From: Magnetospirillum molischianum DSM 120
Lineage (GTDB): Bacteria > Pseudomonadota > Alphaproteobacteria > Rhodospirillales > Magnetospirillaceae
Assembly (NCBI RefSeq): GCF_000294655.1
Contig: NZ_CAHP01000014.1
Span: forward strand, 285,781-349,780
Direction: 5' to 3'
Length of the DNA: 64,000 nt
The notes beneath the pieces were generated by a model that saw nothing but the letters and a program-made list of their open reading frames with translations, did not search any database and was not told the origin of the DNA. The translations under genes were made by a program, and so were the position numbers. This document shows, in pieces, positions 7,985 to 17,699 of the stretch. The number at the start of each line of letters is the position of its first letter. Position 1 is the first letter of the stretch.

Positions 7985-10056
7985 TGGCCGCCGGCGCCGA
8001 TCCCACCCAAGCTTTCCGCGAGGAGGCCTCGGATCTGCTGGCCGAGTTGGAAACGGCGCTGCTCTGCCTGGAAGAATCACCCGACGACCGCGACCTGCTC
8101 GACACCGCCTTTCGCGCCCTGCACACGATCAAGGGCTCGGGGGCGATGTTTGGGTTCGAGGCGGCGGCCGGCTTCACGCATCACCTGGAAAATGCGTTCG
8201 ACATGGTTCGGCGGGGAGTGATCGCCCCCAATTCAGCCCTGATCGGCGTCGCCCTGGCCGCCCGCGACCACATCCGCACCCTGATCGAAGCGCCCGAGCA
8301 GGCCGATCTGGTGCTGGGCGAGCGGCTGCTGCACCAAGTCGCCGCACTGACCGGCGGAACCGATACCGCCACAACGGCCTCCCGCCGCGACGAGCCACCC
8401 CCGCCTCCCGTTACGGCGACATGGCGCTTTCGCTTCCGGCTTGCTCGGGACGCGATGGTGATGGGCACCAACCCCTTGCGCCTGCTCGACGAAATCCGCG
8501 ATCTGGGCGAATGCACCATCACCGGACTGACCGAGGCGGTGCCGCCGCTGGAAGAGATCGATCCCTATGGCTGCTACCTCGCCTGGGATGTCGTCCTGAC
8601 CACCGACCAGCCCGAATCCGCGATCGAGGACGTTTTCATCTTCGTCCGCGACAGTATGGAGCTGACAATCGAGCGGGTCGTCGATCTCGACCCGCGCCTG
8701 GGCGACATTCTGACTCGACGCGGCGACGTCGATGCCGAGACGATCGAGGACATCGCCGCCCGTCAACCCAAGCTGGGCGAGTTGCTGGTGCAGGACGGCG
8801 CACTGAGCGAAGAGCGGCTGCATTCGGCCTTGGCGGAACAGAAACATCTCCGCGCCGAGGGGGCGGCCAAGGCGGCCAACCCCGCCGCCGCCGCGTCGAT
8901 CCGGGTCGCGGCGGAACGGCTTGACGACCTGATGGATCAGGTCGGCGAATTGGTGATCGCCCAGGCCCGGCTGAAACAGTTGATCGCCAGCAGCGACGAT
9001 CTTCAGATCAAGGCGATCGCCGAGGAAATCGAACGGCTGGCCAACGGATTGCGCGAGACGACGATGGGGATCCGAATGCTGCCGATCGGGTCGCTGTTCG
9101 GGCGGTTCCGGCGGTTGGTGCGCGATCTGTCCCGCGACCTTAATAAGGACGTGATGCTCACCACTGACGGTGAGGAAACCGAACTGGACAAGACGGTAAT
9201 CGAGCGCCTGAACGATCCCCTGGTCCATATCGTCCGCAACAGCCTCGATCACGGGCTGGAGACGGCCGAAGACAGAGTGCGCGCGGGCAAGTCGCCCCAG
9301 GGACGGCTTCATCTCTCGGCCCGCCATGCCGGAACCCAGGTGCGGATTTCGATCCGCGACGACGGCAAGGGTCTCGACCGCGCCCGCATCCGCGCCAAGG
9401 CGGAGGAGCAAGACCTGATCGCACCGGGCACCAAACTATCCGACGCCGACCTGTTCCAATTGATCTTCCACCCCGGTTTCTCGACGGCAAAAGCGGTGAC
9501 CAGCCTGTCCGGGCGCGGCGTCGGAATGGATGTGGTCAAGCGCACCATCGATTCCCTGCGCGGCACCATCGAGATATCCAGCCCGCCCGGCCAGGGAACC
9601 GAGATCGCCCTCAGCCTGCCGCTGACGCTGGCGATTATCGACGGCCTGCTGGTCCGGGTCGGCAAGGGCCGCTTTGTCATGCCGCTCTCGGCGGTCGAGG
9701 AATGCGTCGAACTGCCCGCCGAGGACGACCGCCACACCGGCCGCAACTTCCTTAACATCCGTGATGAACTGGTGCCGTTCATCCGCCTGCGCGAGTTGTT
9801 CGGCACCCAGACCCCGCCCGATCCTTATCAGAAGGTAGTGATCATTTCGTCGGGCGAGCGGCGCATCGGGCTGGTGGTCGATCAGGTTCTGGGCGATCAC
9901 CAGACCGTCATCAAATCGCTGTCGAAGCTGCACGCCGATGTCGCGAGCTTTTCAGGGGCCACCATCCTGGGCGACGGCACCGTCGCCTTGATCCTCGACA
10001 CCGCGCACCTCGTCGCCAGCGGCCAGGGCCTGGACCAGCAGAGGAGCGCGTCATGA
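7981..10056 (+). CDS. cheA: Chemotaxis histidine kinase CheA, operon 1
   Basis: A 691-aa protein. HPt domain with His48 (ALHTIKGSG). Residues about 140-235 form a P2-position domain (WRFRFRLARD...NPLRLLDEIRDLGE...CYLAWDVVL) also present in the operon 2 CheA. Residues about 250-290 carry a short helical insert (LGELLVQDGALSEERLHSALAEQK) resembling the N-terminal module of type II secretion ATPases. Then come the dimerisation helices (LDDLMDQVGELVIAQARL), the HATPase domain with N-box NDPLVHIVRNSLDHGLE and the GRGVGMDVV glycine box, and a C-terminal CheW-like domain. It phosphorylates CheY. It overlaps cheY and cheW by 4 bp each. Confidence 0.92.
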   Translation: MMAAGADPTQAFREEASDLLAELETALLCLEESPDDRDLLDTAFRALHTIKGSGAMFGFEAAAGFTHHLENAFDMVRRGVIAPNSALIGVALAARDHIRTLIEAPEQADLVLGERLLHQVAALTGGTDTATTASRRDEPPPPPVTATWRFRFRLARDAMVMGTNPLRLLDEIRDLGECTITGLTEAVPPLEEIDPYGCYLAWDVVLTTDQPESAIEDVFIFVRDSMELTIERVVDLDPRLGDILTRRGDVDAETIEDIAARQPKLGELLVQDGALSEERLHSALAEQKHLRAEGAAKAANPAAAASIRVAAERLDDLMDQVGELVIAQARLKQLIASSDDLQIKAIAEEIERLANGLRETTMGIRMLPIGSLFGRFRRLVRDLSRDLNKDVMLTTDGEETELDKTVIERLNDPLVHIVRNSLDHGLETAEDRVRAGKSPQGRLHLSARHAGTQVRISIRDDGKGLDRARIRAKAEEQDLIAPGTKLSDADLFQLIFHPGFSTAKAVTSLSGRGVGMDVVKRTIDSLRGTIEISSPPGQGTEIALSLPLTLAIIDGLLVRVGKGRFVMPLSAVEECVELPAEDDRHTGRNFLNIRDELVPFIRLRELFGTQTPPDPYQKVVIISSGERRIGLVVDQVLGDHQTVIKSLSKLHADVASFSGATILGDGTVALILDTAHLVASGQGLDQQRSAS

Positions 10057-10517
10057 CGGCGGCGGCACCCGGCACCAACAGCACCGATTTCGAAGCGCTG
10101 ACCCTGGCGCTGGGCGGCGAGATCTTCGCGATCGATGCCAGCATCGTCCACGAGATCCTCGATCTGATCTCAGTCACCGAAGTGCCGGGCGCACGCGATT
10201 TCGTCGGCGGCCTGATCAATGTCCGGGGCAAGGTGGTGCCGCTGGCCGATCTGCGGCTGAAATTCGGCATGGAGCGCACGCCCCCCACCCTCGACACGCG
10301 GGTGGTCGTCGTCGAAATCAACATCGATGGCGAGACCACCGTGGTCGGGCTGCTCGCCGACAAGGTCTTCGAGGTCACCGAAATCGGTCGGGCCTCAATC
10401 GAAAACACTCCTGATATCGGCATGAAATGGCGCGCTGAGTTCATCAAGGGCATCGGCAAACGCGGCACCGATTTCATCGTCATTCCCGACATTGTCCGCC
10501 TGTTCACCACGGATTGA
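10053..10517 (+). CDS. cheW: CheW coupling protein, operon 1 (first copy)
   Basis: A 154-aa CheW fold that links receptors to CheA in the cytoplasm. Typical segments are LALGGEIFAIDASIVHEILDLISVTEVPGA, FVGGLINVRGKVVPLADLRLKFG near the middle, and VGLLADKVFEVTEI. It overlaps the end of cheA by 4 bp and sits 42 bp before the MCP gene. Operon 1 has a second cheW after the MCP gene, so the two may serve different receptors or array layers. Confidence 0.9.
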   Translation: MTAAAPGTNSTDFEALTLALGGEIFAIDASIVHEILDLISVTEVPGARDFVGGLINVRGKVVPLADLRLKFGMERTPPTLDTRVVVVEINIDGETTVVGLLADKVFEVTEIGRASIENTPDIGMKWRAEFIKGIGKRGTDFIVIPDIVRLFTTD

Positions 10518-10559
10518 CCGCGTCATCCGCGATGGGATCATCCAAGAGGGGTTTGGGTC

Positions 10560-12878
10560 ATGCGAATCTCCGTCAAAGTCAAACTGGCCGCAGCATTCGG
10601 CGTGGTCATCCTGCTGTTGGTGGTCGCCGCAACTTCGGCTCTCAACGGGCTGTCCCAGTTAAACGAGACGATGGACGACCTCGTAAATGGGCCGGTGAAG
10701 CGCCTGTTGCTGGTCGAGCAGATGTCCCAAACAGGCGTTGAACTGATTCGGGCTGAAAAGAATCTACTCCTGGCTCAGAGCGAGGAAGATACGGTCGAAT
10801 ATTCGAACAAGATCGATGTATTAAGAGAAAATTTTCGCCGCTTAAGCGAATCATACTTAGCCTCGGCTTCTGAAGAAGGAAAACGACGTTTCATTTCGGT
10901 TCGGGAATCGATCGACAGATATTATTCGGTTCAGAACAAGATAAAGGACTTGTCCTGGACCCGCTCGAATGACAAAGCGGTCGAATATGCGAATAACGAG
11001 GCCAAGACAGCGATGGCGATGCTGATTGACTCGCTGGCTCCGCTTTATGAGCGCGCCGAGGGAACGGCCCAAGCCAGCCCCGAAGCGATTCGGATCGCTC
11101 ATCAGGCGCGGCGTGTCGTCTCCGCTCTTCGTAACGCCCAGGCTGCTCTCTATCTGTCGCTGATCAATTCGAATGAACGGGAAAAAGAAGACCTCCTCTC
11201 GCGGACTCGGGAACAGAATGCCGAGGCGAAGCGGATTTTGGACGTCATGCGTCGCAGCGTCAGCGACGAGGACCGTCGTGTTCTCGATAGCGCGGTGGAA
11301 CGGTTCAGCCGTTGGGACAGTATCTCGACCAAGGTCGCAGACCTCAGCGCGATCAATTCCGATGCAAAGGCCCTGGCCCTGTCCAATGGAGAGGCTCGCA
11401 AGGCAGCAATCGCCGTGGATGAGAACCTGAACGGGGTGACGAATCTGAATACCGATCAGGTGAATCTGGCGCAGAAGCAGGCTGAAACCACCTATGGATC
11501 GCTTCGAACCCAATTGCTGATTCTGGTCCTGGCCTCGGTCCTGATCGCTTTCGCGGCGGCAATTTACATCGCCGTCTCGATCTCGCGCGGCCTGACCAAA
11601 GCCGTTGGATTGGCCAATGCCGTTGCCGTCGGCGATCTTGGACAGACCATTGAGGTCAACACCAATGACGAGGTTAAGGATCTGGTCGTTGCGCTCAATC
11701 GTATGACGGCCAATCTGAGGGTCACGGCAGAGGTCGCCGACGAAATTGCCCAGGGTAATCTGGCCGTCACGATCCAGCGCCAGTCGGACAAAGACACCCT
11801 GGGGATCGCATTGAACGGCATGATCGTCAATCTGCGATCCACCGCCCAGGTCGCCGGAGAAATCGCCAAAGGTAATCTCTCGGTAGAAGCCAAGCGCCTG
11901 TCCGATAAGGATATTTTGGGCATCGCGCTGGAAACCATGCTGGAAAAGCTGCGCGCCGTCGTCTCCGATGCGATGACCGCCGCCGACAATGTTGCCGCCG
12001 GTAGCCAGGAACTGTCCTCGGCCTCGGAACAATTGTCGCAAGGCTCGACCGAGCAGGCTTCCGCCGCCGAGGAAGCCTCGGCCTCGATGGAAGAGATGGC
12101 CGCCAACATCAAACAGAACTCGGAAAACGCCACTCAGACCGAGAAGATCGCTCGCCAGTCGGCCAAGGATGCCCAGGTTTCCGGCGAAGCCGTGACCAAG
12201 ACGGTTTTGGCAATGCAGACGATCGCCGAGAAGATTTCGATCGTCCAGGAAATTGCCCGCCAGACCGATCTGCTGGCGCTGAACGCGGCGGTTGAGGCGG
12301 CGCGAGCAGGCGAACACGGCAAGGGCTTTGCCGTCGTCGCCTCGGAAGTGCGCAAGCTGGCCGAGCGCAGCCAGGGGGCCGCTGCCGAAATCAGTTCGCT
12401 GTCGTCCGACTCGGTCAAGGTCGCCCGCGAGGCCGGGGACATGCTGTCGAAACTGGTCCCCGACATCAAGAAAACCGCTGAACTGGTTGAGGAAATCAGC
12501 GCCGCCTGCCGCGAGCAGGATATCGGTGCCGAGCAGATCAATCAGGCGATCCAGCAGCTTGACAAGGTGACTCAGCAAAACTCGGCGGCGTCCGAGGAAA
12601 TGGCCGCCACCTCCGAGGAACTGGCCTCACAGGCCGAGCAGTTGCAGGACACCATTTCCTACTTCAGCATCGACGGGCAGGATTCGAATCGCGGGCGACA
12701 GACCCAAACCGCCCGTCAGCACGGCCAAATTCGCTCATCGGCCAAAGGGCGCACCTCCTCGACCCAGCCCAGGCCAAAATTCGCCGCACCCAATGGCGGC
12801 AAAGCGCGGGGAATAAAGCTAAATCTGGAAAGCGGCAATCCCACCGACGATCTGGATTCAGGATACGTCCAGTTCTGA
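10560..12878 (+). CDS. Methyl-accepting chemotaxis protein, operon 1
   Basis: A 772-aa transmembrane receptor. TM1 is at residues about 9-30 and TM2 at about 320-343, enclosing a roughly 290-residue helical periplasmic sensor. After TM2 come a HAMP domain and two further HAMP-like repeats, each starting T-x-x-V/E-x-A-x-E-I-A-(Q/K)-G-N-L and spaced about 42 residues. The signalling domain has the tip [36 protein letters not shown]. The C-terminal tail ends GYVQF, without the W-x-x-F tether used by CheR/CheB. The ligand is unknown. GAGGGG lies upstream of the ATG at 10560. Confidence 0.9.
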   Translation: MRISVKVKLAAAFGVVILLLVVAATSALNGLSQLNETMDDLVNGPVKRLLLVEQMSQTGVELIRAEKNLLLAQSEEDTVEYSNKIDVLRENFRRLSESYLASASEEGKRRFISVRESIDRYYSVQNKIKDLSWTRSNDKAVEYANNEAKTAMAMLIDSLAPLYERAEGTAQASPEAIRIAHQARRVVSALRNAQAALYLSLINSNEREKEDLLSRTREQNAEAKRILDVMRRSVSDEDRRVLDSAVERFSRWDSISTKVADLSAINSDAKALALSNGEARKAAIAVDENLNGVTNLNTDQVNLAQKQAETTYGSLRTQLLILVLASVLIAFAAAIYIAVSISRGLTKAVGLANAVAVGDLGQTIEVNTNDEVKDLVVALNRMTANLRVTAEVADEIAQGNLAVTIQRQSDKDTLGIALNGMIVNLRSTAQVAGEIAKGNLSVEAKRLSDKDILGIALETMLEKLRAVVSDAMTAADNVAAGSQELSSASEQLSQGSTEQASAAEEASASMEEMAANIKQNSENATQTEKIARQSAKDAQVSGEAVTKTVLAMQTIAEKISIVQEIARQTDLLALNAAVEAARAGEHGKGFAVVASEVRKLAERSQGAAAEISSLSSDSVKVAREAGDMLSKLVPDIKKTAELVEEISAACREQDIGAEQINQAIQQLDKVTQQNSAASEEMAATSEELASQAEQLQDTISYFSIDGQDSNRGRQTQTARQHGQIRSSAKGRTSSTQPRPKFAAPNGGKARGIKLNLESGNPTDDLDSGYVQF

Positions 12879-12922
12879 CGACGGCAGAGCCGGAGACACG
12901 CCCTAATATTCGGGGATGCGAT

Positions 12923-13465
12923 ATGACACAGACCGCCGTCACCCGTGCAGCGATGCAATATGTCACCATCGGCATCGAGCGTGAGATCTTCGCGGTCGAG
13001 GTCGATCAGGTGCGCGAGATCCTCGATCTGCGTCCGCTGTCGCGGGTTCCCAACGCGCCCTCTTTCCTGGCCGGAATGATCGATGTGCGTGGCCAGGGCG
13101 TCCCGGTCATCGATCTGCGCACCAAGCTTGGATTGCCCCCGGTGGACCCGACCGAACACACCCGGATTGTGGTTCTTGAAGTGTCGCTGGGGGATCGTCA
13201 GGTGACGCTTGGGATGATTTCCGACCGGGTGATCGAGGTCACCTCCCTCGCGGAACACAAACTGGAGCCGCCACCAGACGTCGGTGTGCGCTGGCGCTCC
13301 GATTATATCCGCGCCATCGGCCGTTCAGGGGGAGCTTTCGTGATTATTCTTGATCTATCGCGATTGTTCAGCAGCGAAGAGGTCGCGCTGGTTCGCGCTG
13401 AAGATCTTGATTTTTCCGACACACCCGACGACAGCCACGATTCTATTTCACGGCAAGGGTTTTGA
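12923..13465 (+). CDS. cheW: CheW coupling protein, operon 1 (second copy)
   Basis: A 180-aa CheW-fold protein. YVTIGIEREIFAVEVDQVREILDL, FLAGMIDVRGQGVPVIDLRTKLGL and GMISDRVIEVT are the hallmark segments. The C-terminal extension of about 25 residues is acidic (EDLDFSDTPDDSHD). It follows the MCP gene by 44 bp and is the last gene of operon 1. It is only moderately similar to the first CheW, so it is not a recent duplication. Confidence 0.88.
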   Translation: MTQTAVTRAAMQYVTIGIEREIFAVEVDQVREILDLRPLSRVPNAPSFLAGMIDVRGQGVPVIDLRTKLGLPPVDPTEHTRIVVLEVSLGDRQVTLGMISDRVIEVTSLAEHKLEPPPDVGVRWRSDYIRAIGRSGGAFVIILDLSRLFSSEEVALVRAEDLDFSDTPDDSHDSISRQGF

Positions 13466-13564
13466 AGCGCCAGCCCCAGGCGTTGACTTGGGCGAGACAG
13501 ACCGCCGGGTTATGATGGCACATTGCGCAGTCGGGGAGGCTTTGCGGGTGCCAAGGATGGCCTT

Positions 13565-14266
13565 ATGTCTTTAGCGCGTCTTCCTGTGGAATGGTGGAGA
13601 CGCAATCGGTGGCGTATCGTCATGGGTGGTCTGGGGCTGTTAATCGGCATTCCCCTGACCCTGACGATGCTGTTCCGGGTTGTCCCGCCGCCAGTAACTC
13701 CCCTGATGCTGCTGCGTGTTGTTCAAGGGTATGGCATCGACAAGAACTGGCGGCCCCTCGACCAGATTTCGCCATACCTGCGACAGGCAGTGATCGCCTC
13801 GGAAGACGCGAAATTCTGTACCCATTGGGGCTTTGACTGGGACGCGATCGACAATGCCATCGACATGTACGAGGACGGCGGCAAGGTTCTGGGGGCCAGC
13901 ACCATCTCGATGCAGACGGCAAAGAACGTCTTTCTGTGGCCCGGCCGCACGTTTGTCCGCAAAGGGATGGAAGCCTATCTGACGCTGTACCTGGAGGGGC
14001 TGTGGCCGAAGCGGCGCATCCTTGAGGTGTATCTCAACGTCGCCGAATTCGGGCCGGGCCTGTATGGAGCCGAAGCGGCGGCGATGCGATATTTCGGCAA
14101 ACCCGCTGCCACCCTGTCCCCGCGTGAGGCGGCGTTGCTCGCCGCCGTCCTGCCCGCCCCGCTCAAGCGCTCGCCATCGCGGCCCTCTGCCGCCGTCAGC
14201 CGTCGCGCCGGTCTGATCGCCGCCCGCGCCGCCCAGGTCCGGTTAGGCCGCGACGGCGCATGTTAG
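13565..14266 (+). CDS. mtgA: Monofunctional peptidoglycan glycosyltransferase MtgA
   Basis: A 233-aa GT51 enzyme that polymerises lipid II into glycan strands at the outer face of the inner membrane. One N-terminal TM helix (about residues 17-38) is followed by the GT51 domain. Catalytic Glu80 lies in [27 protein letters not shown] is present, and the second motif [15 protein letters not shown] is intact. There is no transpeptidase domain. The ATG at 13565 has AAGGA upstream and is preferred to an in-frame TTG at 13523. The stop overlaps the convergent mpl stop by 4 bp. Confidence 0.93.
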   Translation: MSLARLPVEWWRRNRWRIVMGGLGLLIGIPLTLTMLFRVVPPPVTPLMLLRVVQGYGIDKNWRPLDQISPYLRQAVIASEDAKFCTHWGFDWDAIDNAIDMYEDGGKVLGASTISMQTAKNVFLWPGRTFVRKGMEAYLTLYLEGLWPKRRILEVYLNVAEFGPGLYGAEAAAMRYFGKPAATLSPREAALLAAVLPAPLKRSPSRPSAAVSRRAGLIAARAAQVRLGRDGAC

Positions 14267-15669
14267 CTGCTTCCGTGCAAACGCCGCAGCAGATCCTCGG
14301 CGAAGGTGGATAAGGTGTCGTCGCGCGCGCCCATCACGACGATGCGGTCACCGGGACGAGCCAGGGCAAGCAAAGCCTCACCGCATTCGGTCCGCTCGGG
14401 AAAGAACCGGGCCAGGCATCCCCGCGCAACGAGATCGGCGACGAGATCGCCGCTGGTAACGGCGCGCTCCGCCGTGCCGCCGAAATAGACCGGATCAGGC
14501 ATCACCAGCACGTCGTCGGGGCGCAGATGGTCGGCGAAGCAAGAGACAAAGCCCTCCCGCATCAACTTCAGCGGCCCAAAGCCATGAGGCTGGAACAGGA
14601 TCAGCAACCGTCCGGGAAAATCGTGCAGACTCGTCAGGGTGGCGGCGATCTTATCGGGATTGTGAGCGAAATCGTCGATGACCGTGATCCCGGCGGCACT
14701 GCCCACCACCTCCAGACGACGGCGAATCCCGGCAAAGCCCGACAGAGCCGCAACGGCCCGGTCGAGAGTAACACCACAAGCCCGCGCCGCCGCCAGCGCC
14801 GCCAGGGCGTTGGCGACATTATGCCGTCCGGGGACAAGCAGGCGAACCGGGACAGGCGAACCGCCCTGTTCGCGGATCGTAAATGCAATGCCGTCCGGGG
14901 CGGGCTGGATATCGGCAGCCAACAGATCGGCGGCGGGATCGCTGAGGGAATAGGTCAGACGCCGCGCGGGGGGAAGATCGGCGGCAAGGGCGGCGGTCTC
15001 GTCATTATCGAGATTAAGCACCGCGATCCGGGCTTTGTCGATAAAGCCCCGGAACAGACGGCGCAATTCGTCCATCGACTTGTGGTCAAGCGCGACATTG
15101 TTCAGAACCGCCACATCCGGCGTATAGCGGGCGATCGAGCCATCGCTTTCATCCACCTCGGCGACAAACAAATCGCTGTTGCCGACCAGAGAACTGGCAA
15201 AAGGCGTCTCGGGAGTGACGAAGTTACGCATCACCGCACCGTTGACGATCGTGGGGTTCAACCCCGCCTGCCGCAACAGCCAGCCGACCATGCCGGTGGT
15301 GGTCGATTTACCACTGGTTCCGGCGATACCGATCGATCGGGGGGCGGCGTTGAACAGATGGGCGAGAAGCTCGGCACGAGTCGTCAGGGTCGCACCGACG
15401 CGGCGGGCAGCCTGGACATCGGGCACGGTGTCTTCCACTGCGGCCGAGGTGACCAGAATGGTGTCGGCCCCGGTCACGCCGCTGCCGTCCTGAGGAAACA
15501 GGGCGATGCCGCGCGCGCGGAGGAAGTCGAACTTTGCGGCGCTTCGCCCCTGGTCGAGCGAACGATCCGATCCAGCGACGGCGGCGCCCTGCTGCTGGAC
15601 GATCAAGGCCAGGGGAAGCATGCCGCTACCGCCAATGCCGCAGAAAAAATAGCGTCTATCTGGTTCCAT
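14263..15669 (-). CDS. mpl: Mur-type ligase, probably Mpl (UDP-MurNAc : murein peptide ligase)
   Basis: A 468-aa Mur ligase. N-terminal Rossmann [16 protein letters not shown] loop [12 protein letters not shown] (about residues 114-125); [18 protein letters not shown]-terminal [10 protein letters not shown]. MurC (adds L-Ala) and Mpl (re-attaches recycled tripeptide) share these motifs. I favour Mpl because it is divergent from an LD-carboxypeptidase gene 57 bp away, whose product makes the Mpl substrate, and because no mur/dcw cluster surrounds it. MurC remains possible. Cytoplasmic; uses ATP. Confidence 0.8.
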   Translation of the reverse strand: MEPDRRYFFCGIGGSGMLPLALIVQQQGAAVAGSDRSLDQGRSAAKFDFLRARGIALFPQDGSGVTGADTILVTSAAVEDTVPDVQAARRVGATLTTRAELLAHLFNAAPRSIGIAGTSGKSTTTGMVGWLLRQAGLNPTIVNGAVMRNFVTPETPFASSLVGNSDLFVAEVDESDGSIARYTPDVAVLNNVALDHKSMDELRRLFRGFIDKARIAVLNLDNDETAALAADLPPARRLTYSLSDPAADLLAADIQPAPDGIAFTIREQGGSPVPVRLLVPGRHNVANALAALAAARACGVTLDRAVAALSGFAGIRRRLEVVGSAAGITVIDDFAHNPDKIAATLTSLHDFPGRLLILFQPHGFGPLKLMREGFVSCFADHLRPDDVLVMPDPVYFGGTAERAVTSGDLVADLVARGCLARFFPERTECGEALLALARPGDRIVVMGARDDTLSTFAEDLLRRLHGSS

Positions 15670-15726
15670 CGTCGGAAGCTACAATCCGGCTACCGCTATT
15701 TGCAAGCCGTAACAAGGACATCGTCG

Positions 15727-16584
15727 TTGAGCGCAACCGGACGGATCAGAATCGGGATCGCCGCGCCAAGCAACCGGATTTCCCCGTCCCTGCCGGAAAA
15801 TCTGGCGGCGGCGGCGGCTCGTCTCTGCCCGGATCGATTGCCTGAAATCTGGTTCCATCCGCAATGTTTCGCTTCTTGCGGTCACTTCGCAGGGACCGAC
15901 GCGGATCGGGCCAAAGCGTTCCTCGACATCGCCAATGACGATCGGTTCGACGCTCTGTGGTTCGGGCGCGGCGGCTATGGCGCGTTCCGGCTGATCGAAA
16001 CCGTGCTGCCGCGATTGCGGGCGGAGGCGGGGCGTAAGCTCTATCTGGGCTATAGCGATGCCGGGGCAATGCTGGGAGCTTTGTATGGGGCCGGAATCGG
16101 ACGAATCGCCCACGGCCCGATGCCTGCGGATCTCAACCGCCGGGGCGGCGAAGCGGCGATCGGTCGCGCCCTCGCCTTCCTGACCGAGCAGGACAAAGCC
16201 GCACTGGACCCGTCGATGAGTCCGGGCATCCCACACGCGGCGTTCAACATCACCATTCTCTCGCACCTGATCGGCACACCGTACCTTCCCGACCTGACCG
16301 GCCATATTCTGATGTTGGAAGACGTGTCGGAACCGATGTACCGAATCGACCGGGCGTTGGGCCAGATCGTCAGCACGTCGTCAATCCGGCGGGTGGCGGG
16401 AATCAGACTCGGCCGCTGCGGCGACATCCCTGACAACGACCCGGATTTCGGCCAAAGCGAGGAGGACGTCGTGCGCTATTGGTGCGATCGCTCCGGCATC
16501 CCCTATTTAGGTCGCGCCGATATCGGTCACGACATCGAGAATAAGGTCGTGCCGTTCGGCTCATGGATTTCCGACCGAAGCTGA
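15727..16584 (+). CDS. ldcA: LD-carboxypeptidase (LdcA-like, S66)
   Basis: A 285-aa cytoplasmic serine peptidase that removes the terminal D-Ala from murein tetrapeptides during recycling. The nucleophile Ser is in LGYSDAGAML, the Glu in MLEDVSEPMYRIDRAL, and the His in GRADIGHDIENKVVPFG, giving the S66 Ser-Glu-His triad. The reading frame is open far upstream, but that part is antisense to mpl. I choose a TTG start at 15727, because AAGGA lies 8 nt before it and it gives MSATGRIRIGIAAPSN, the normal S66 N-terminus. It is divergent from mpl. Confidence 0.85.
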   Translation: MSATGRIRIGIAAPSNRISPSLPENLAAAAARLCPDRLPEIWFHPQCFASCGHFAGTDADRAKAFLDIANDDRFDALWFGRGGYGAFRLIETVLPRLRAEAGRKLYLGYSDAGAMLGALYGAGIGRIAHGPMPADLNRRGGEAAIGRALAFLTEQDKAALDPSMSPGIPHAAFNITILSHLIGTPYLPDLTGHILMLEDVSEPMYRIDRALGQIVSTSSIRRVAGIRLGRCGDIPDNDPDFGQSEEDVVRYWCDRSGIPYLGRADIGHDIENKVVPFGSWISDRS

Positions 16585-16752
16585 AATCCCTCCAATTCGC
16601 ACGCGTCACGATCCGCCAGACCGGCTAGCAAAAGCAGGGAGACGCACCCCATACTGGTGAGGTCCGCCGACGGACATTCTTTCGAGGAAGAATTCGTCAT
16701 CCTCCACCACGTGCGTTCATCGCATGCCCGTCATGAGCCTTTTTGGAAAAGA

Positions 16753-16770
16753 CACGAGACGAATCTCGTG
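16753..16770. repeat. Hairpin in 290-bp gap between ldcA and the GH25 gene
   Basis: CACGAGA and TCTCGTG form perfect 7-bp arms around cgaa (16753-16770). A smaller one, GTCCG/CGGAC, lies near 16660. No U-run follows, so an intrinsic terminator is not supported. It may be a leader structure of the GH25 gene or part of a factor-dependent stop for ldcA. Confidence 0.35.
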
Positions 16771-16874
16771 GCATTTAGACCCGAAAAGGGAAGAAATTTA
16801 TTCGTCCGCTTCGGCGAGTGCGGATACCTTCCGAATTGGGCCTTGATCGCAATCACCCGAGACGGTTCGATACC

Positions 16875-17684
16875 ATGCTGACACGCAGAGCCGTACTTTC
16901 CGGACTGATAGGCCTCGCGGCACTGCCGGCGACGGCAAAGACAAACGCTCTGCCCGCGACGGCAAAGACAAACGCCCTGGCCGATGCCGTCATCGACATC
17001 AGCTACATGACGGTCGTCAAAGATTTCACTTTGGCCCGGACGAAAAGCCACATCCGTGGCGTCATCCACAAAGCAAGCGAGGGCGGCGACTGGCGCGATC
17101 CCGCCTACGCCAAACGTCGCAAGCAGGCCGAAGCAGCGGGCTTGTTATGGGGAGCCTATCATTTCGGCACCCATCAGTTTTCAGGAAAAGACCAGGCGTT
17201 GATGTTTCTGGCCACCGCTCGTCCGGGGCCGACAACGCTCATGGCATTGGATCTTGAACTGAACGAGTTGAACCCCTCGAACAGCATGCATCTCCGCCAA
17301 GCCGAGGACTTCGTTCGCACCATCTTCGCGGCGACCGGACGTTACCCCCTGCTTTACACCAGTGCCGCCTGGGCAAGTTGCCGACCGATGGGCCGTTCCG
17401 AACGCAGCCTGGGCGGACCGATTACAACGCGATCGATTCTATCCAACTGTCCATTGTGGCTGAGTGATTACCGCATACAGCCCGAGGTTCCCAGCGCATG
17501 GAAAGGCAAAGGATGGCATCTCTGGCAATATGCTGGCGACACCAGCGACGGCGGACCACACAGCGCCAAGACGCGCGCGGTATCGGGCATTGAACGGTGC
17601 GATCGGAACCTGTTCCGTGGCAATACGGCTGAACTCGATCAATTCTGGCTGGCCCACGCCAACAGGGCGTCGAAACGAGGCTGA
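16875..17684 (+). CDS. Tat-type secreted GH25 muramidase-like protein
   Basis: A 269-aa protein. The ATG at 16875 yields LTRRAVLSG followed by a hydrophobic stretch, a twin-arginine signal. GH25 (lysozyme CH-type) landmarks follow in order: VIDISYMT, GVIHKASEG, WGAYHFGT, ALDLELNE (catalytic acid pair region), LYTSAAWAS, LWLSDYR, WHLWQYAGD. The expected activity is cleavage of the MurNAc-GlcNAc bond in the periplasm or outside. At the signal cleavage region a 9-residue unit, LPATAKTNA, is repeated twice in tandem. It could remodel self wall, given its mtgA/mpl/ldcA neighbours, or attack others. Confidence 0.8.
   Translation: MLTRRAVLSGLIGLAALPATAKTNALPATAKTNALADAVIDISYMTVVKDFTLARTKSHIRGVIHKASEGGDWRDPAYAKRRKQAEAAGLLWGAYHFGTHQFSGKDQALMFLATARPGPTTLMALDLELNELNPSNSMHLRQAEDFVRTIFAATGRYPLLYTSAAWASCRPMGRSERSLGGPITTRSILSNCPLWLSDYRIQPEVPSAWKGKGWHLWQYAGDTSDGGPHSAKTRAVSGIERCDRNLFRGNTAELDQFWLAHANRASKRG
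16923..16976 (+). repeat. 27-bp in-frame tandem duplication in the GH25 gene
   Basis: 16923-16949 and 16950-16976 are the same 27-mer with two differences. It encodes LPATAKTNA twice at the end of the signal peptide. It looks like a slip or recombination duplication that lengthens the linker before the mature enzyme. Confidence 0.85.
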
Positions 17685-17699
17685 AGTGGAACCTCAGCC

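Noticed and set aside
10857-12578. 573-codon open frame antisense to the operon 1 MCP gene
   Set aside because: It mirrors a strongly coding GC-rich gene with clear MCP domains; the antisense translation is low-complexity and matches no family.
14527-15726. Upstream part of the long open frame that ends in LdcA, giving an apparent 685-aa fusion
   Set aside because: This part is antisense to mpl and has no family features; a TTG with a good ribosome site at 15727 gives a normal LdcA.
16600-16870. Small plus-strand frame (about 74 codons) between ldcA and the GH25 gene
   Set aside because: No ribosome site, no motif, and it spans a hairpin; more likely leader sequence.
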